NCBI GenBank assembly: GCA_963753285.1
Contig: CAVWBT010000001.1
Coordinates: 682,001 to 746,000, forward strand
DNA length: 64,000 bases
Source: JAHEDH01 sp963753285
GTDB lineage: Bacteria; Actinomycetota; Acidimicrobiia; Spongiisociales; ZC4RG35
Reading direction: 5' to 3'
Part shown: one piece after another, positions 50,227 through 59,790 of the stretch
Layout: every line of letters begins with the position of its first letter
How positions within the stretch are numbered: the stretch's first letter is position 1
Made by a program: the position numbers and the translations under genes
The notes under the pieces: generated by a model
What the model was told of the DNA's origin: nothing
The model's database searches: none
The model's input: only the letters and a program-made list of their open reading frames with translations

Positions 50227-52512
50227 GTGAGCACGCACACCACCGTCACCCACTGGGGCGCCTACGACGTCGACACGGACGGCAAGGAGATCATCGGCGT
50301 CCGGCCCTTCCCGAAGGACCCCGACACGTCCCCGATCGGTCAATCGCTCCGGGCGGTGACGCGGAGCAGGGTGATGCGACCGTCTGTCCGCAAGAGCTGG
50401 CTCGACGGCGGACCCGGCTCCCACGGCGACCGGCGCGGGATCGACCCGTTCGTCGAGCTGGATTGGGATGCCGCGTTGGACCTGGTCGCCGCCGAGCTGA
50501 GTCGAGTTCGCACCGACCACGGGAATCAGGCCATCTTCGGAGGGTCGTACGGCTGGTCGAGTGCCGGACGTTTCCACCACGCCCAGAGCCAACTCCACCG
50601 ATTCCTCAACGTCATCGGCGGATACACCTCCAAGCGCGACACCTACAGCCACGCCGCCGGCGAGGTGATCACACCGCACGTCCTCGGCCACGACTACTGG
50701 GCGCTCCAACAGGAACACACCTCGATGTCGATCATCGCCGAACACACCGAGCTCATGGTGTCCTTCGGGGGCATCCCCATGAAGAACGCCCAGGTGCAGA
50801 ACGGCGGCATGGGTCGCCACACCCTGCGCGGATGGCTTGAGGCGGCAAAGGACCGGGGGTGCCGCTTCGTCAACATCTCGCCGATCAGAGACGACGTGAT
50901 GACCGAGCTCGACGCCGATTGGCTGCCGATCCGACCCGGAACCGATGTGGCGGTCATGCTCGGGTTGATGCACACGCTCGCATCCGAAGGGATGGCTGAT
51001 CTCGCTTTCCTCGACAGCCACTGTCACGGCTGGCCCCAGCTCCACGCCCACCTCATGGGCAGCGACGACGGGGTGGCGAAGACCGCAGAGTGGGCCGCCG
51101 AAATCAGCGAGATCCCGGCCGAGACGATCCGCGCCCTTGCGCCCGCGATGGTTTCCAAGAGATCCATGCTCAACATCGCCTGGGGTGTGCAACGCGCCGA
51201 CGCCGGCGAGCACACGTGGTGGTCGCTCGTGGCGCTGGCGTCAGTGCTTGGCCAGATCGGCCTTCCCGGTGGCGGGTTCGGGTTCGGCTACGGAGCGGTC
51301 GGATCGATCGGCAACGGGGTCACCCGACTGCCGTTCCCGGCACTGCCGCAAGGAGAGAACCCTGTCAGCGACTTCATCCCGGTCGCCCGCATCGCCGACC
51401 TCCTCGAGCGGAGCGGTGAGGCCTACACCTACAACGGAGAGCACAAGGTGTACCCCCACATCGAGCTGGTGTACTGGGCAGGCGGGAACCCCTATCACCA
51501 CCACCAGGACCTCAACCGGTTGAACCGTGCCTGGAGCCGCCCGGCCACCGTCATCGTCCACGAGCCGTTCTGGACGGCAACCGCCAAGCGGGCCGACATC
51601 GTGCTCCCGTCGACGACCCCCCTCGAACGCTCCGACATCGGCGGGTCACCACGCGAGGACTTCCTGTTTGCGATGGAGCCCGCAATCGACCGGGTAGGCG
51701 AATCAAGAGACGACTACGAGATCTTCACCGGGATCGCCGAACGCATGGGCGTCGCAGCCTCCTTCACCGAAGGGCGGACGTCCCAGCAGTGGATTCGCCA
51801 TCTCTGGGCCGAGTTCCGCGAGCGCTTCCCCGACTACCCCGACTACGACGAGTTCGTCGACCTCGGGCACGTCCAGCACGAACACGTGCCGGAGGCCTAG
51901 AAGATCCTGCTGCAGGCGTTCAGGAACGACCCCGTGGGCCACCCGCTCCCGACACCGTCCGGTCGCATCGAGCTGTACTCGGACACGATCGCCGGCTTCG
52001 GGTATTCCGACTGCCCGCCGCTGCCCACCTACACCGAGCCGAAAGAGTGGCTGGGCAACGCCGATCGCTTCCCGCTCCACTTGATCTCAAACCAGCCACG
52101 CGGGCGTCTCCACTCCCAACTCGACCACGGTGAGGCGAGCACGGACGGCAAGATCGACGGCCGCGAACGAATGCGCATCAACCCCACAGATGCCGAGGTG
52201 CGGGGCCTCGTCGGGGGCGACGTCGCTCGCATCTTCAACGATCGCGGTGCCTGTCTTGTCGGCGTCGAGATCACCGAGTCGGTTCGCCCAGGAGTTGTCG
52301 AGTTGCCCACCGGAGCGTGGTACGACCCCGCCGATCCGTCCGTGCCGGGATCACCGTGCCGGCAGGGCAACCCGAACGTCCTCACCAGGGACGAGGGGTC
52401 GTCGAGTCTCGCACAGGGTCCGGTCGCCCAGAGTTGCCTGGTCGACGTGGAGCCGGCTCCCGACGCCCCGGCGCCCCAGCCTTTCAGCGGTCCCGAGTTC
52501 GTGGGGGGCTGA
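50227..52512 (+). pseudogene. BisC/TorA/DmsA-type molybdopterin oxidoreductase interrupted by an in-frame TAG
   Basis: The full reading frame encodes about 760 residues of the biotin-sulfoxide/TMAO reductase type: VTHWGAYDVDTDGKEIIGV, the Mo-ligand serine region GSYGWSSAGRFHHAQSQ, RDTYSHAAGEVI, ELVYWAGGNPYHHHQDLN and TTPLERSDIGG. A TAG at 51898-51900 stops translation after residue 557, but the same frame resumes at once with KILLQAFRNDPVGHPLPTPS and runs on through NQPRGRLHSQLDHG, completing the C-terminal cofactor domain. A single base change (for example GAG to TAG) explains it. No TAT signal is seen. Start GTG 50227 (or 50221). Confidence 0.85.
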
Positions 52513-52570
52513 GGACGGCAGGCGCCAGGCCTGGGTCAGGCGTTGACGGGGGGCGCAGATCGAATGGGCC

Positions 52571-53403
52571 TCAGGTCTCGATCGATGGAAGCAGTTCGTC
52601 GAACAGGGCACGAACCCGCGGTCTCGCGGCCGCACCGGCCTCGATGACCTCTTCGGCCGACAGTGGAGTCGGTGAGATGCCCGCCGCGAGGTTGGTGCAG
52701 AGTGAGATGGCCAGGACGTCGGCTCCCATGTGTCGAGCCGCCGTAGCCTCCGGCACGGTGGACATCCCCACGAGTGAAGCTCCCAGCCGGCGCGCCATCT
52801 CGACCTCGGCCGGTGTCTCGAACATCGGTCCGTGCCACCAGAAGTAGACGCCCTCCTTCAGTTGCACGTCCACCCGGTCGGCTGCGGCGCGGGCGGCCGC
52901 GCGCGGACACGCGGGGTGTAGACCGTGCTCATGTCGGGAAATCGCGGCCCGAGGCGCTCGTCGTTCGGGCCTATGAGCGGACTCATCCCCGACATGTTGA
53001 TGTGATCGGAGATCAGAACCAGATCGCCGGCACCGATGCCTTTACCGCACCCGCCTGCCGCGTTCGTCAACACCACCGTCTTGCAGCCGGCTGTGATCGC
53101 CGCCCGAACAGGGAACGTCACGACGTCCATCACATGACCTTCGTAGGCGTGGGGGCGTCCGGCCAGGAACAGGATCCGATTGCCGCCCATCTCGACCGAA
53201 TGAGCCGTGCCGGAGTGACCCACCGCGCCCGGGGCGACGAACCCCGGCAGCTCGTCGTAGGGCACAGAAACCCGCCCGTCCAGCGTCGACGGATAGTCGC
53301 CGAGCCCCGACCCGAGCACCACCACGACGTCATGCGCCTCCCTGCCTGTTCGGGCGGCCAGCGCCGCCGCCGTCTCCTCGAGTCGCTCGAACAGTCCGTT
53401 CAT
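52571..53403 (-). pseudogene. purine nucleoside phosphorylase, frameshifted
   Basis: The first part (53403 to about 52905) has VVVVLGSGLGDYPSTLDG, the phosphate-site FLAGRPHAYEG, VVLTNAAGGCGKGI and RFPDMSTVYTP. It then runs out of frame to a TGA at 52858. The remainder is in another frame: VDVQLKEGVYFWWHGPMFET, VGMSTVPEATAARHMGAD and SLCTNLAAGISPTPLSAEEV. Removing one CG from CGCGCGCG at 52898-52905 restores VRAAARAAADRVDVQ and a normal 275-residue trimeric PNP. The locus follows the SIS gene on the same strand. Confidence 0.85.
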
Positions 53404-53540
53404 GCTTCACCTCCATCGACCAGCGCATCGAGCGCAAGCCCGATCATTGCATCGACCGCCTCGGAAAGCTGAAGCTCGGCAGGGCCGGCATCGGATTCTG
53501 TTCGCGCGACGATCTCTTTGGCCGATCCCGCAGAGGGGGA
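53400..53540 (-). pseudogene. small coding-like frame between SIS gene and PNP, start lost
   Basis: One frame reads SAKEIVARTESDAGPAELQL then SEAVDAMIGLALDALVDGGE, ending in a TGA that overlaps the PNP ATG (ATGA), as real operon genes here do. No start codon is in frame before a TGA at 53541-53543; a GTG at 53548 is out of frame, so a one- or two-base indel in the GC-rich run may have broken a ~48-residue gene. Function unknown. Confidence 0.35.
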
Positions 53541-53561
53541 TCATTCACGAATCGTGATCAC

Positions 53562-54593
53562 TCAGGTCGTGCGGGTCACCTTGCTGAGCCCGCGTGGTCT
53601 GTCGGTGTCGAGGCCCTTGATGGTCCCGAGGTGGTACGTGAACAGTTGAGCAGCCACGATCGATGGGATGGGTGAGAGCCACTCGGGCATGGCCGGGATG
53701 CGGATGGCATGGCGTGAGACGTCGGCCGCCTCGTCGCGGTTGGTCACCACAGCGGTCCGAGCCCGCCGCTCACCGGTGACCTTGGACAGCAGTTCGACCA
53801 TGTCGCCGATCAACGGGCCGTCGGGAGCGACGGCCAGGACCGGGAAACCCGGTTCGACGACGGCGATCGGACCGTGGCGGAAGTCGGCGGTCGAGTACGG
53901 ATGGGCGAGCGCGTAGGTGACCTCCTGGACCTTGAGGGCCCATTCGAACGCGGTCGAATGGTTGTAGCCGCGGCCGAGAACCGTGCAGGCGCGCATCTCG
54001 GCAAAATCCAGGGCAACCTCGTGGATCGAGTCCTCCGCACCGAGCACCGAGTGCACCAACTCGGGCAGCGCTGCCAACTCGTCGAACGCCTCACCGGCGT
54101 CGAGCGCCGCCGACAACATCGCAACCGCCAACAGCTGAGCCGTGTACGTCTTGGTGGCTGCGACGGCGAGTTCCGACCCGGCGCGAATGTCGATCACGGC
54201 GTCCGCCTGTTCTGCCAGTGCGGAGTCGGGCTCGTTCGTGATGGCCACCGTCGGGCGTCCCTGGCGACGACCTTCCGCGAGCACCGCCACCAGATCGGGC
54301 GAGGCGCCCGATTGGGAGATGCCCACGACCAACGCGCCATCGAGACGCGGCGGGGTCTGATAACTCGTGAACAGCGAAGGAGCGGCGAGCGCAACCGGCA
54401 GCCGATTGCGAGACCCCCACACGTACTTGGCGTAGCGGGCGGCGTTGTCCGATGTCCCGCGAGCGGCGATCAGCGCATATTCGAAGGGACGGTCAGAGAG
54501 TGAGACCACCAGCCGATCGATCGGGGCGCGGTTGGCGTCGAGGGCCTCGGCGATGACGGTGGGTTGGTCGCCGATCTCGCTCCGCATGCTCAT
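53562..54593 (-). CDS. SIS-domain sugar isomerase/deaminase (GlmS-like, AgaS/GlmD type)
   Basis: A 343-residue protein with two SIS domains and no glutaminase domain. Motifs: RSEIGDQPTVIAEAL, ALIAARGTSDNAARYAKYVW, VVGISQSGASPDLVAV with the sugar-phosphate serines, GSELAVAATKTYTAQL, GRGYNHSTAFEWALKVQEVT, STADFRHGPIAVVEPGFPV and the C-terminal PRGLSKVTRT. Relatives deaminate or isomerise amino-sugar phosphates, for instance glucosamine-6-phosphate to fructose-6-phosphate. The ATG overlaps the GH3 stop. Last gene of the amino-sugar operon. Confidence 0.88.
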   Translation of the reverse strand: MSMRSEIGDQPTVIAEALDANRAPIDRLVVSLSDRPFEYALIAARGTSDNAARYAKYVWGSRNRLPVALAAPSLFTSYQTPPRLDGALVVGISQSGASPDLVAVLAEGRRQGRPTVAITNEPDSALAEQADAVIDIRAGSELAVAATKTYTAQLLAVAMLSAALDAGEAFDELAALPELVHSVLGAEDSIHEVALDFAEMRACTVLGRGYNHSTAFEWALKVQEVTYALAHPYSTADFRHGPIAVVEPGFPVLAVAPDGPLIGDMVELLSKVTGERRARTAVVTNRDEAADVSRHAIRIPAMPEWLSPIPSIVAAQLFTYHLGTIKGLDTDRPRGLSKVTRTT

Positions 54594-56176
54594 CGGGCGC
54601 TCCCGGTGATGCCATGGCCACGCGGATACCGCACCGAGACCGCCACAGGCAGCCTGCCCGGGAACGACGCCGTCCCGAACAGGGCATCTGCCAGCGCCTC
54701 GAGGCTCGCCGGGCGAAGACCGTAGGTGCAGACGGCGGTAGGGACGGCGACGACCTCGACGTCGTAGGGCGTGCGGAGCGCCACGGCGACGATCGGGACA
54801 TCGAGCCGTGCGAGCGCCTCCGCCAAGGAGACCTGTGCCGGTTCGAGTGACGCCGAGACGGTGCCCAGCACCACCAGATCGTGGGACGCCACCTGATCGC
54901 ACACCCAGGCGATCTCGTCGCTCGTCGGGGAGTGTTCGACGACGAACTCGTCGACGTCGCCGTGGTGACCCCGGAGCGCCGATGCCAGGCCCGGTTCGAC
55001 GCGGGCCGAGGTGTCGGCCGGCGTGAGATCGGTCGGTCGAGGCATCACGGCCGCGATGCGCTGCCCGGTCTCGAGCTTCAGGGGGAGAAGACCGGCGTCG
55101 TCACGCACCAGTGTCACCGCCCGTGCAGCCGCCTGGCGGGCAAGACCCCGATGCTCGGGGCTTCCCACGACGGAGAGATCGGGTCGGGCCGCGGCCGCGA
55201 CCCGCTGTCGGAGCCGGCGGGTCCTGCCCACCGCATCGGCGAGCCGGTCGTCTGGAACGATCCCCCGGTGGTTCGCCAGTGCGATCCCCCGCTCCAACAC
55301 CTCCTGGGATTCGCCCTTCAGGAGCATCAGGTCGACGCCCGCCCGGACGGCGGCGATGGCATCGATCAGCTGTCCGGCACCCTGGGAGATGGCGCCCATG
55401 TCGAACGCGTCGGTGATGATGGCGCCTCCGAATCCCAATTGGTCGCGAAGCAGACCGGTCAACACCGCTTTCGACAGCGTGGAGGGAAGGTCGGCCCGCT
55501 CGGTGATGCCGGGAATGGCGAAGTGCCCGGTCATGACGAGATCGGCACCCGCCTCCATCCCGGCCACGAACGGGACCAGTTCGACGTCATCGAGACGTGA
55601 CCGCTCGTGGTCGATCACCGGGAGGCCGTAGTGACTGTCCACCTGGGCGTGTCCCTTGCCAGGGAAGTGCTTGAGGGTGGACAGGACGCCGGCGGAGCCG
55701 AGCCCCCTGACAATGGCCGCGACGTGTGCGGCGGCGATCCGGGGATCGTCACCGAAGCTGCGGATGCCGAGGCCGGGGTTGTGGGGGTTCGTGTTCAGAT
55801 CGGCGACCGGGGCGTAGTTGAGGTTGACTCCAACCGCCAGCATCTCGGCACCCACGGCGCGTCCCACCCGCTCGGTGAGCTCGGGATCCCCGGCGGCGCC
55901 GAGCGCCATGTTCCCCGGGAAGTCGGTCGTCCCGACGAGGGCGATGAGCTGGCCGCCCTCCTGATCGGTGGCGACGAGCAGCGGCAAGTCGGACGGATTG
56001 GCGGCCTCGAGCGATGCGGTGAGTTCGGCGACCTGGTCGACATCGACGACGTTGTCGTAGGAGAACAGCGTGAACCCGGCGGGCGGATCGTCACGGATCC
56101 GGTCCAGGACGTGTTGAGGTGCCGTGTCGCCTTCGAACGCGCGCAGGACGGTCTCGGCGACCCGAGCGTCGTTCAT
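54590..56176 (-). CDS. GH3 glycoside hydrolase, NagZ-like beta-N-acetylhexosaminidase
   Basis: A 528-residue GH3 enzyme. The barrel includes VATDQEGGQLIAL, the NagZ His/Asp dyad motif KHFPGKGHAQVDSH (169-182), and the nucleophile Asp256 in IITDAFDMGAI. A GH3 C-terminal domain follows (RGLARQAAARAVTLVRDD, VVAVALRTPYDVE). No signal peptide is seen, so it acts on imported, probably beta-linked N-acetylhexosaminides. NagZ relatives may be hydrolases or phosphorylases. The ATG overlaps the permease stop and its stop overlaps the SIS start. Confidence 0.88.
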   Translation of the reverse strand: MNDARVAETVLRAFEGDTAPQHVLDRIRDDPPAGFTLFSYDNVVDVDQVAELTASLEAANPSDLPLLVATDQEGGQLIALVGTTDFPGNMALGAAGDPELTERVGRAVGAEMLAVGVNLNYAPVADLNTNPHNPGLGIRSFGDDPRIAAAHVAAIVRGLGSAGVLSTLKHFPGKGHAQVDSHYGLPVIDHERSRLDDVELVPFVAGMEAGADLVMTGHFAIPGITERADLPSTLSKAVLTGLLRDQLGFGGAIITDAFDMGAISQGAGQLIDAIAAVRAGVDLMLLKGESQEVLERGIALANHRGIVPDDRLADAVGRTRRLRQRVAAAARPDLSVVGSPEHRGLARQAAARAVTLVRDDAGLLPLKLETGQRIAAVMPRPTDLTPADTSARVEPGLASALRGHHGDVDEFVVEHSPTSDEIAWVCDQVASHDLVVLGTVSASLEPAQVSLAEALARLDVPIVAVALRTPYDVEVVAVPTAVCTYGLRPASLEALADALFGTASFPGRLPVAVSVRYPRGHGITGSAR

Positions 56177-56994
56177 CCCTTGACCGACCCGGCAAGCAGC
56201 CCACGGACGAAGAACCGCTGGAGGGCGAGGAACACGATCACCGGGACGACCATGGTCACGAACGCACCCGCCGTCAAGACGTGCCACGCCTCACCGCGGG
56301 AGCCGACGAGCTCGTTGAGCTGAGCGGTGAGGACCGCCACCTCGGAGTCGGTGCCGAGGAACACCAACGCAACCAACAGGTCATTCCAAACCCACAGGAA
56401 CTGGAAGATGGCGAACGACGCAAGCGCCGGCATCGACAGCGGCAGCACCAGGCGGATGAAGGCCGTGAAGTGCGATGCACCGTCGATGAACGCCGATTCG
56501 AACAGGTCCTTCGGGAGCTGAGAGACGTAGTTGTAGAGCAGGTAGACGGCCAGTGGCAGACCGAACCCGGTGTGCGCCAGCCACGTCCCGAGGAACGTGC
56601 CGGTGAGCTCGAGGTCGGCATACAGTCGGAGCAGCGGGACCAGCGTCATCTGGAGCGGCACGACGAGCAGGCCCACTACCAGAGCGAACAAGGCCTGGCG
56701 TCCCGGGAACTTCATCCATGCGAAGGCGTATGCGGCGAAGGCCGCGAGCGTGATAGGCAGGACGGTCGCGGGAATGGTGACGATCAGCGAGTTGACGAAG
56801 GCATCGAACATCCCGTCGGCGCCGAGCACGTCGGTGTAGTTCTGGATCGTCCACTGCGCCGACTCGAAGGGGTGCAACACCGCGGTCCACCAGCCGCTGG
56901 TGGCGATGTCGTTCGGGTTGCGAAGCGAACTGATCAGCAGACCGACCGTCGGCATCGACCAGAGTGCGGTGATCAGCACGACGGCGATCCGCAC
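56173..56994 (-). CDS. ABC sugar transporter permease (second), possible 5' frameshift
   Basis: A 273-residue inner-membrane permease of the carbohydrate CUT1 group with six predicted helices and the EAA loop ESAFIDGASHFTAFIRLVLP. GTG 56994 begins MRIAVVLITALWSMPTVG directly at the first helix. An ATG at 57071 overlaps the previous gene's stop (ATGA) and encodes MTATTTRQVPVSGKRPARRG in a different frame, stopping at 56973. An indel near 56995-57010 would join this tail to the helix. It works with the other permease and the binding protein. Confidence 0.85.
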   Translation of the reverse strand: MRIAVVLITALWSMPTVGLLISSLRNPNDIATSGWWTAVLHPFESAQWTIQNYTDVLGADGMFDAFVNSLIVTIPATVLPITLAAFAAYAFAWMKFPGRQALFALVVGLLVVPLQMTLVPLLRLYADLELTGTFLGTWLAHTGFGLPLAVYLLYNYVSQLPKDLFESAFIDGASHFTAFIRLVLPLSMPALASFAIFQFLWVWNDLLVALVFLGTDSEVAVLTAQLNELVGSRGEAWHVLTAGAFVTMVVPVIVFLALQRFFVRGLLAGSVKG

Positions 56995-57067
56995 CGGGGC
57001 TTTGCCGGCCCACCGCGGCGCGCCGGCCGTTTGCCGGAGACCGGGACCTGTCTGGTGGTCGTTGCGG

Positions 57068-58258
57068 TCATGCGCTCACCCCCTGGCGTTGGAGGTTTCG
57101 CACGTTCCAGAAGATGATCGGCGCGACAACCACCAGCAGAACGACCGCCAGGGCGCTGGCCCGGCCGAAGTTCCGGAACTTGATCATCTCGGCGAACATC
57201 CGGTTGGCGATCACCTCGGTTTCGAACTTGCCGCCGGTGGTGACGAACACGATGTCGAACACCTTGAGGATCGCCACGAAGACCGTGGTCGTGACCGTGA
57301 TGATCGAACCGCGGATCGAGGGGATGATGATCCGGAAGAAGATCTGGAGCTCGTCGGCTCCGTCGATGCGGCCGGCCTCGAGCATCTCGGACGGGACCCC
57401 CTTGATGGCGGCCGAGAGTATGACCATGGCGAATCCGGTCTGAAGCCAGACCATGATCACGATCAGCGCCAACGTGTTGAGCGGGATGGTCTGGAAGAAG
57501 GCGACCGGCTCCCTGCCGAGGGCGTCGAGACCGGCGTTGAGGATCCCGATCTGCGGCTGTCCGGGCGGGCGCCACACGTAGACGAACCGCCAAACCACGG
57601 CCGCACCGACCATGGAGATCGCCAGCGGCAGGAAGACGAAGGTCTTGGCGAGCGCCTCCCGCTTGACCCGATCGACGAGCTGGGCGATGACGAGGCCGAG
57701 GACGACGCTGCCGCCGGTGCCGAGGAGGAGCCAGATCACGTTGTTGCGGAATGCGATGAGCATGTCGGGGTCCGTGAAGGCGAACCGGTAGTTGTCGACG
57801 GCGCCACCGTCCTCGGTGATGCTGGCTCGGATGGTGTTGATCGCCGGGAAGACGAGATAGAACCCGAGCAACCCGATGGCGGGGCCGACGAACAGGAACG
57901 GGCGGATCCGCTCGGCGTTCTTCGTCGAGAGGATGTCGACCACCCGGTTGGCGGCGATGAAGAGCGCCCACACGCCGGCGACACCGACGGTGATGGCGAT
58001 CAGAGCGATGACGAGTTTGTTGGTGATCGGCGACAGGCCGGACGCGCGGATGGCCTCGGCGCTCCGATCGGCGCCGAAGACGTCGTAGATGGACGCGAAC
58101 AGACGGGCCGGTCCCTCTTCGTCACGGAGAAAGCCGAGGCTCGCCTGTAGCAGGAAGATCACCGCCACGAGGGAGACCACCGCAATCAGGCCCGCGCCCA
58201 GCTTGCTGGACTGGACGGCAGCCAGACGGGATGGCGCAGACTTGGTTGGAGTGGTCAT
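57068..58258 (-). CDS. ABC sugar transporter permease (first)
   Basis: A 396-residue CUT1-type permease. An N-terminal extension with two extra hydrophobic segments (LIAVVSLVAVIFLLQASL, VIALIAITVGVAGVWALFI) precedes the usual six helices; the EAA loop is EAGRIDGADELQIFFRIIIP. Extended N-termini occur in alpha-glucoside-type MalF/AglF permeases. No ATPase is in the operon; a shared MsmK-like ATPase is likely. The gene begins 29 bases after a strong hairpin following the binding-protein gene. Confidence 0.9.
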   Translation of the reverse strand: MTTPTKSAPSRLAAVQSSKLGAGLIAVVSLVAVIFLLQASLGFLRDEEGPARLFASIYDVFGADRSAEAIRASGLSPITNKLVIALIAITVGVAGVWALFIAANRVVDILSTKNAERIRPFLFVGPAIGLLGFYLVFPAINTIRASITEDGGAVDNYRFAFTDPDMLIAFRNNVIWLLLGTGGSVVLGLVIAQLVDRVKREALAKTFVFLPLAISMVGAAVVWRFVYVWRPPGQPQIGILNAGLDALGREPVAFFQTIPLNTLALIVIMVWLQTGFAMVILSAAIKGVPSEMLEAGRIDGADELQIFFRIIIPSIRGSIITVTTTVFVAILKVFDIVFVTTGGKFETEVIANRMFAEMIKFRNFGRASALAVVLLVVVAPIIFWNVRNLQRQGVSA

Positions 58259-58286
58259 GTTGGGTGTCTCTCTGTGTGAGATTGGC

Positions 58287-58315
58287 GGCGGGGAGCCCCG
58301 GGAGGGCTCCCCGCC
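58287..58315 (-). promoter_or_regulatory. intercistronic hairpin after the binding-protein gene
   Basis: A perfect 12-bp stem (GGCGGGGAGCCC at 58287-58298 against 58304-58315) with loop CGGGA lies between the substrate-binding protein stop and the permease start. Such hairpins stabilise the upstream mRNA or attenuate downstream transcription, giving more binding protein than permease. There is no U-tract. Confidence 0.75.
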
Positions 58316-58327
58316 GGACCTGTGGGA

Positions 58328-59746
58328 TCAGCCGGTCGGCCAGCTGGCTTCGATCTGTCCGAAGACGTCCTCGGTGCCTTCGCCGTTGGCGGCGACCCAT
58401 TCGACCATGCCGGACCAGAAGGTGCCGTTGCCGACTTCGGCGGGCATCGTGTCGGATGCGTCGAAGCGGAACGTCGTGGCTCCGTTGAGGATCCTGGCGA
58501 GCTCGTCGTTCGGGTACGACCCGTACCAGTCGAGCGGGACACTCTGGTTCGGTGAAACGAACCCTCCCGCCTCGATCCATGCCTGGGCGGCTTCGGCCGT
58601 GGCCAGGTACTCCATGAAGGCGCGGACCTCGGGACGGTCGTTGAACATCATGAACTGGTCGCCACCGCCGAGCACGGGGCTCCCGAATTCGGCCTCGATC
58701 GGCGGGAAGTAGAAGAACGAGCTGTCGACGCCCGCCTCGGTCCCCTCGGGCCAGAAGCCCGGGATCCAGGCAGCCTGCTTGTGCATCCAGCACTGGGGGC
58801 CGGCTGCATCGAACATCGGAGTCTGAGTGTCGCCCACCCACGTGGCGTTGATGGCGACGTTGCCACCGAACACGTAGTCGGGCTGGAACCACACCTGCGA
58901 CATGTATTCGGCGGCTTCCAGGACCTCAGGATGGTCGAACGGGATCTCGTGGGTGATCCACTGGTCGTAGATCTCGGTGGGGGCGGTGCGGAGCAGGATG
59001 TCTTCCATCCAGTCTGTGGCCACCCATCCGGATGCGTCGCCGTGCTCGATCGAGATGCACCACGGGTTGCCGTTTCCGTCGGCGACGATCTGGTCGCTCA
59101 ACGCCACCAGGTCGTCCCAGGTCTCGGGCACGGTGTAGCCGGCGTCGGCGAACGCCTGGACCGGGTACCAAACGATCGACTTGAGGTCGCCCTTGTAGAA
59201 GACCCCGTAGATGTCGCCGTCGTGCGAGCCGAGGTCGATGAACGAGTCGATGTAGTCGGTCTTGAGCTGGTCGACGTTGGTCCAATCGCTGATGGCGACG
59301 AGCTTGCCCTCTTCGGCGAAGGCACGCATCTTGCCCGGCTGGGCGATCTGGGCGACGTCTGGAGCGTCTCCGCCGTCGACTCGAACCGTGAGCACGGTCT
59401 CGTAGTCGGTGATCCCCTCATAGTTGACGTCGATGCCGGTCGCGTCGATGAACGGCTGGATCGAAGCTTCGAAGTTATCTGCTTCGGCATCGAGCCACTG
59501 TGCCAGGACCTCGACTTCGGTTCCGGAATACTCACCGGCCTTGGCGCGTGCGAGATACTCGTACGGTCCCTCGAGTTCGACCTCGGCTTCGGTCGTGGTG
59601 GTCGTGTCGTCGTCGCCTGCCGGCGCGGCGGTCGTCGTCGGAGCTGGTTCTGCCTCCGTCGTGGTCGTCGCCTCGGTGTCTGCTGCACAGGCAGCAAGCA
59701 CCAGAGCGAAGGCCGTCAGGAGTGCGACAAGTGCTCGCCTACTCAT
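58328..59746 (-). CDS. ABC transporter sugar-binding lipoprotein
   Basis: A 472-residue extracellular solute-binding protein of family 1. The signal peptide ends in a lipobox (LVLAAC, Cys20) and is followed by a low-complexity Thr/Glu/Ala/Pro linker (about residues 21-60). The binding fold includes DAPDVAQIAQPGKMRAFAEE, KSIVWYPVQAFADAGY, PETWDDLVALSDQ and PVLGGGDQFMMFNDRPEV. It captures the glycoside for the two permeases. AGGGAGG before ATG 59746 selects that start. Confidence 0.9.
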   Translation of the reverse strand: MSRRALVALLTAFALVLAACAADTEATTTTEAEPAPTTTAAPAGDDDTTTTTEAEVELEGPYEYLARAKAGEYSGTEVEVLAQWLDAEADNFEASIQPFIDATGIDVNYEGITDYETVLTVRVDGGDAPDVAQIAQPGKMRAFAEEGKLVAISDWTNVDQLKTDYIDSFIDLGSHDGDIYGVFYKGDLKSIVWYPVQAFADAGYTVPETWDDLVALSDQIVADGNGNPWCISIEHGDASGWVATDWMEDILLRTAPTEIYDQWITHEIPFDHPEVLEAAEYMSQVWFQPDYVFGGNVAINATWVGDTQTPMFDAAGPQCWMHKQAAWIPGFWPEGTEAGVDSSFFYFPPIEAEFGSPVLGGGDQFMMFNDRPEVRAFMEYLATAEAAQAWIEAGGFVSPNQSVPLDWYGSYPNDELARILNGATTFRFDASDTMPAEVGNGTFWSGMVEWVAANGEGTEDVFGQIEASWPTG

Positions 59747-59790
59747 GGGTTTCCTCCCTTGGGGTTCGGTTGTTGCTTCTCTCCGGTCGG

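Noticed and set aside
51898..51900. Pyrrolysine or programmed readthrough at the TAG
   Set aside because: The codon is not at the active site, no downstream insertion-type structure is apparent, and nothing in the window supports pyrrolysine use; a nonsense mutation or sequence error is simpler.
52531..52545. Palindrome CCAGGCCTGG between BisC and PNP as a terminator
   Set aside because: It has no loop and no flanking T-tract; in DNA this rich in GC a 10-mer palindrome is weak evidence.
52858..52910. Programmed ribosomal frameshift in PNP
   Set aside because: There is no slippery heptamer, and PNP is not known to be frameshifted; CG-repeat slippage explains the break.
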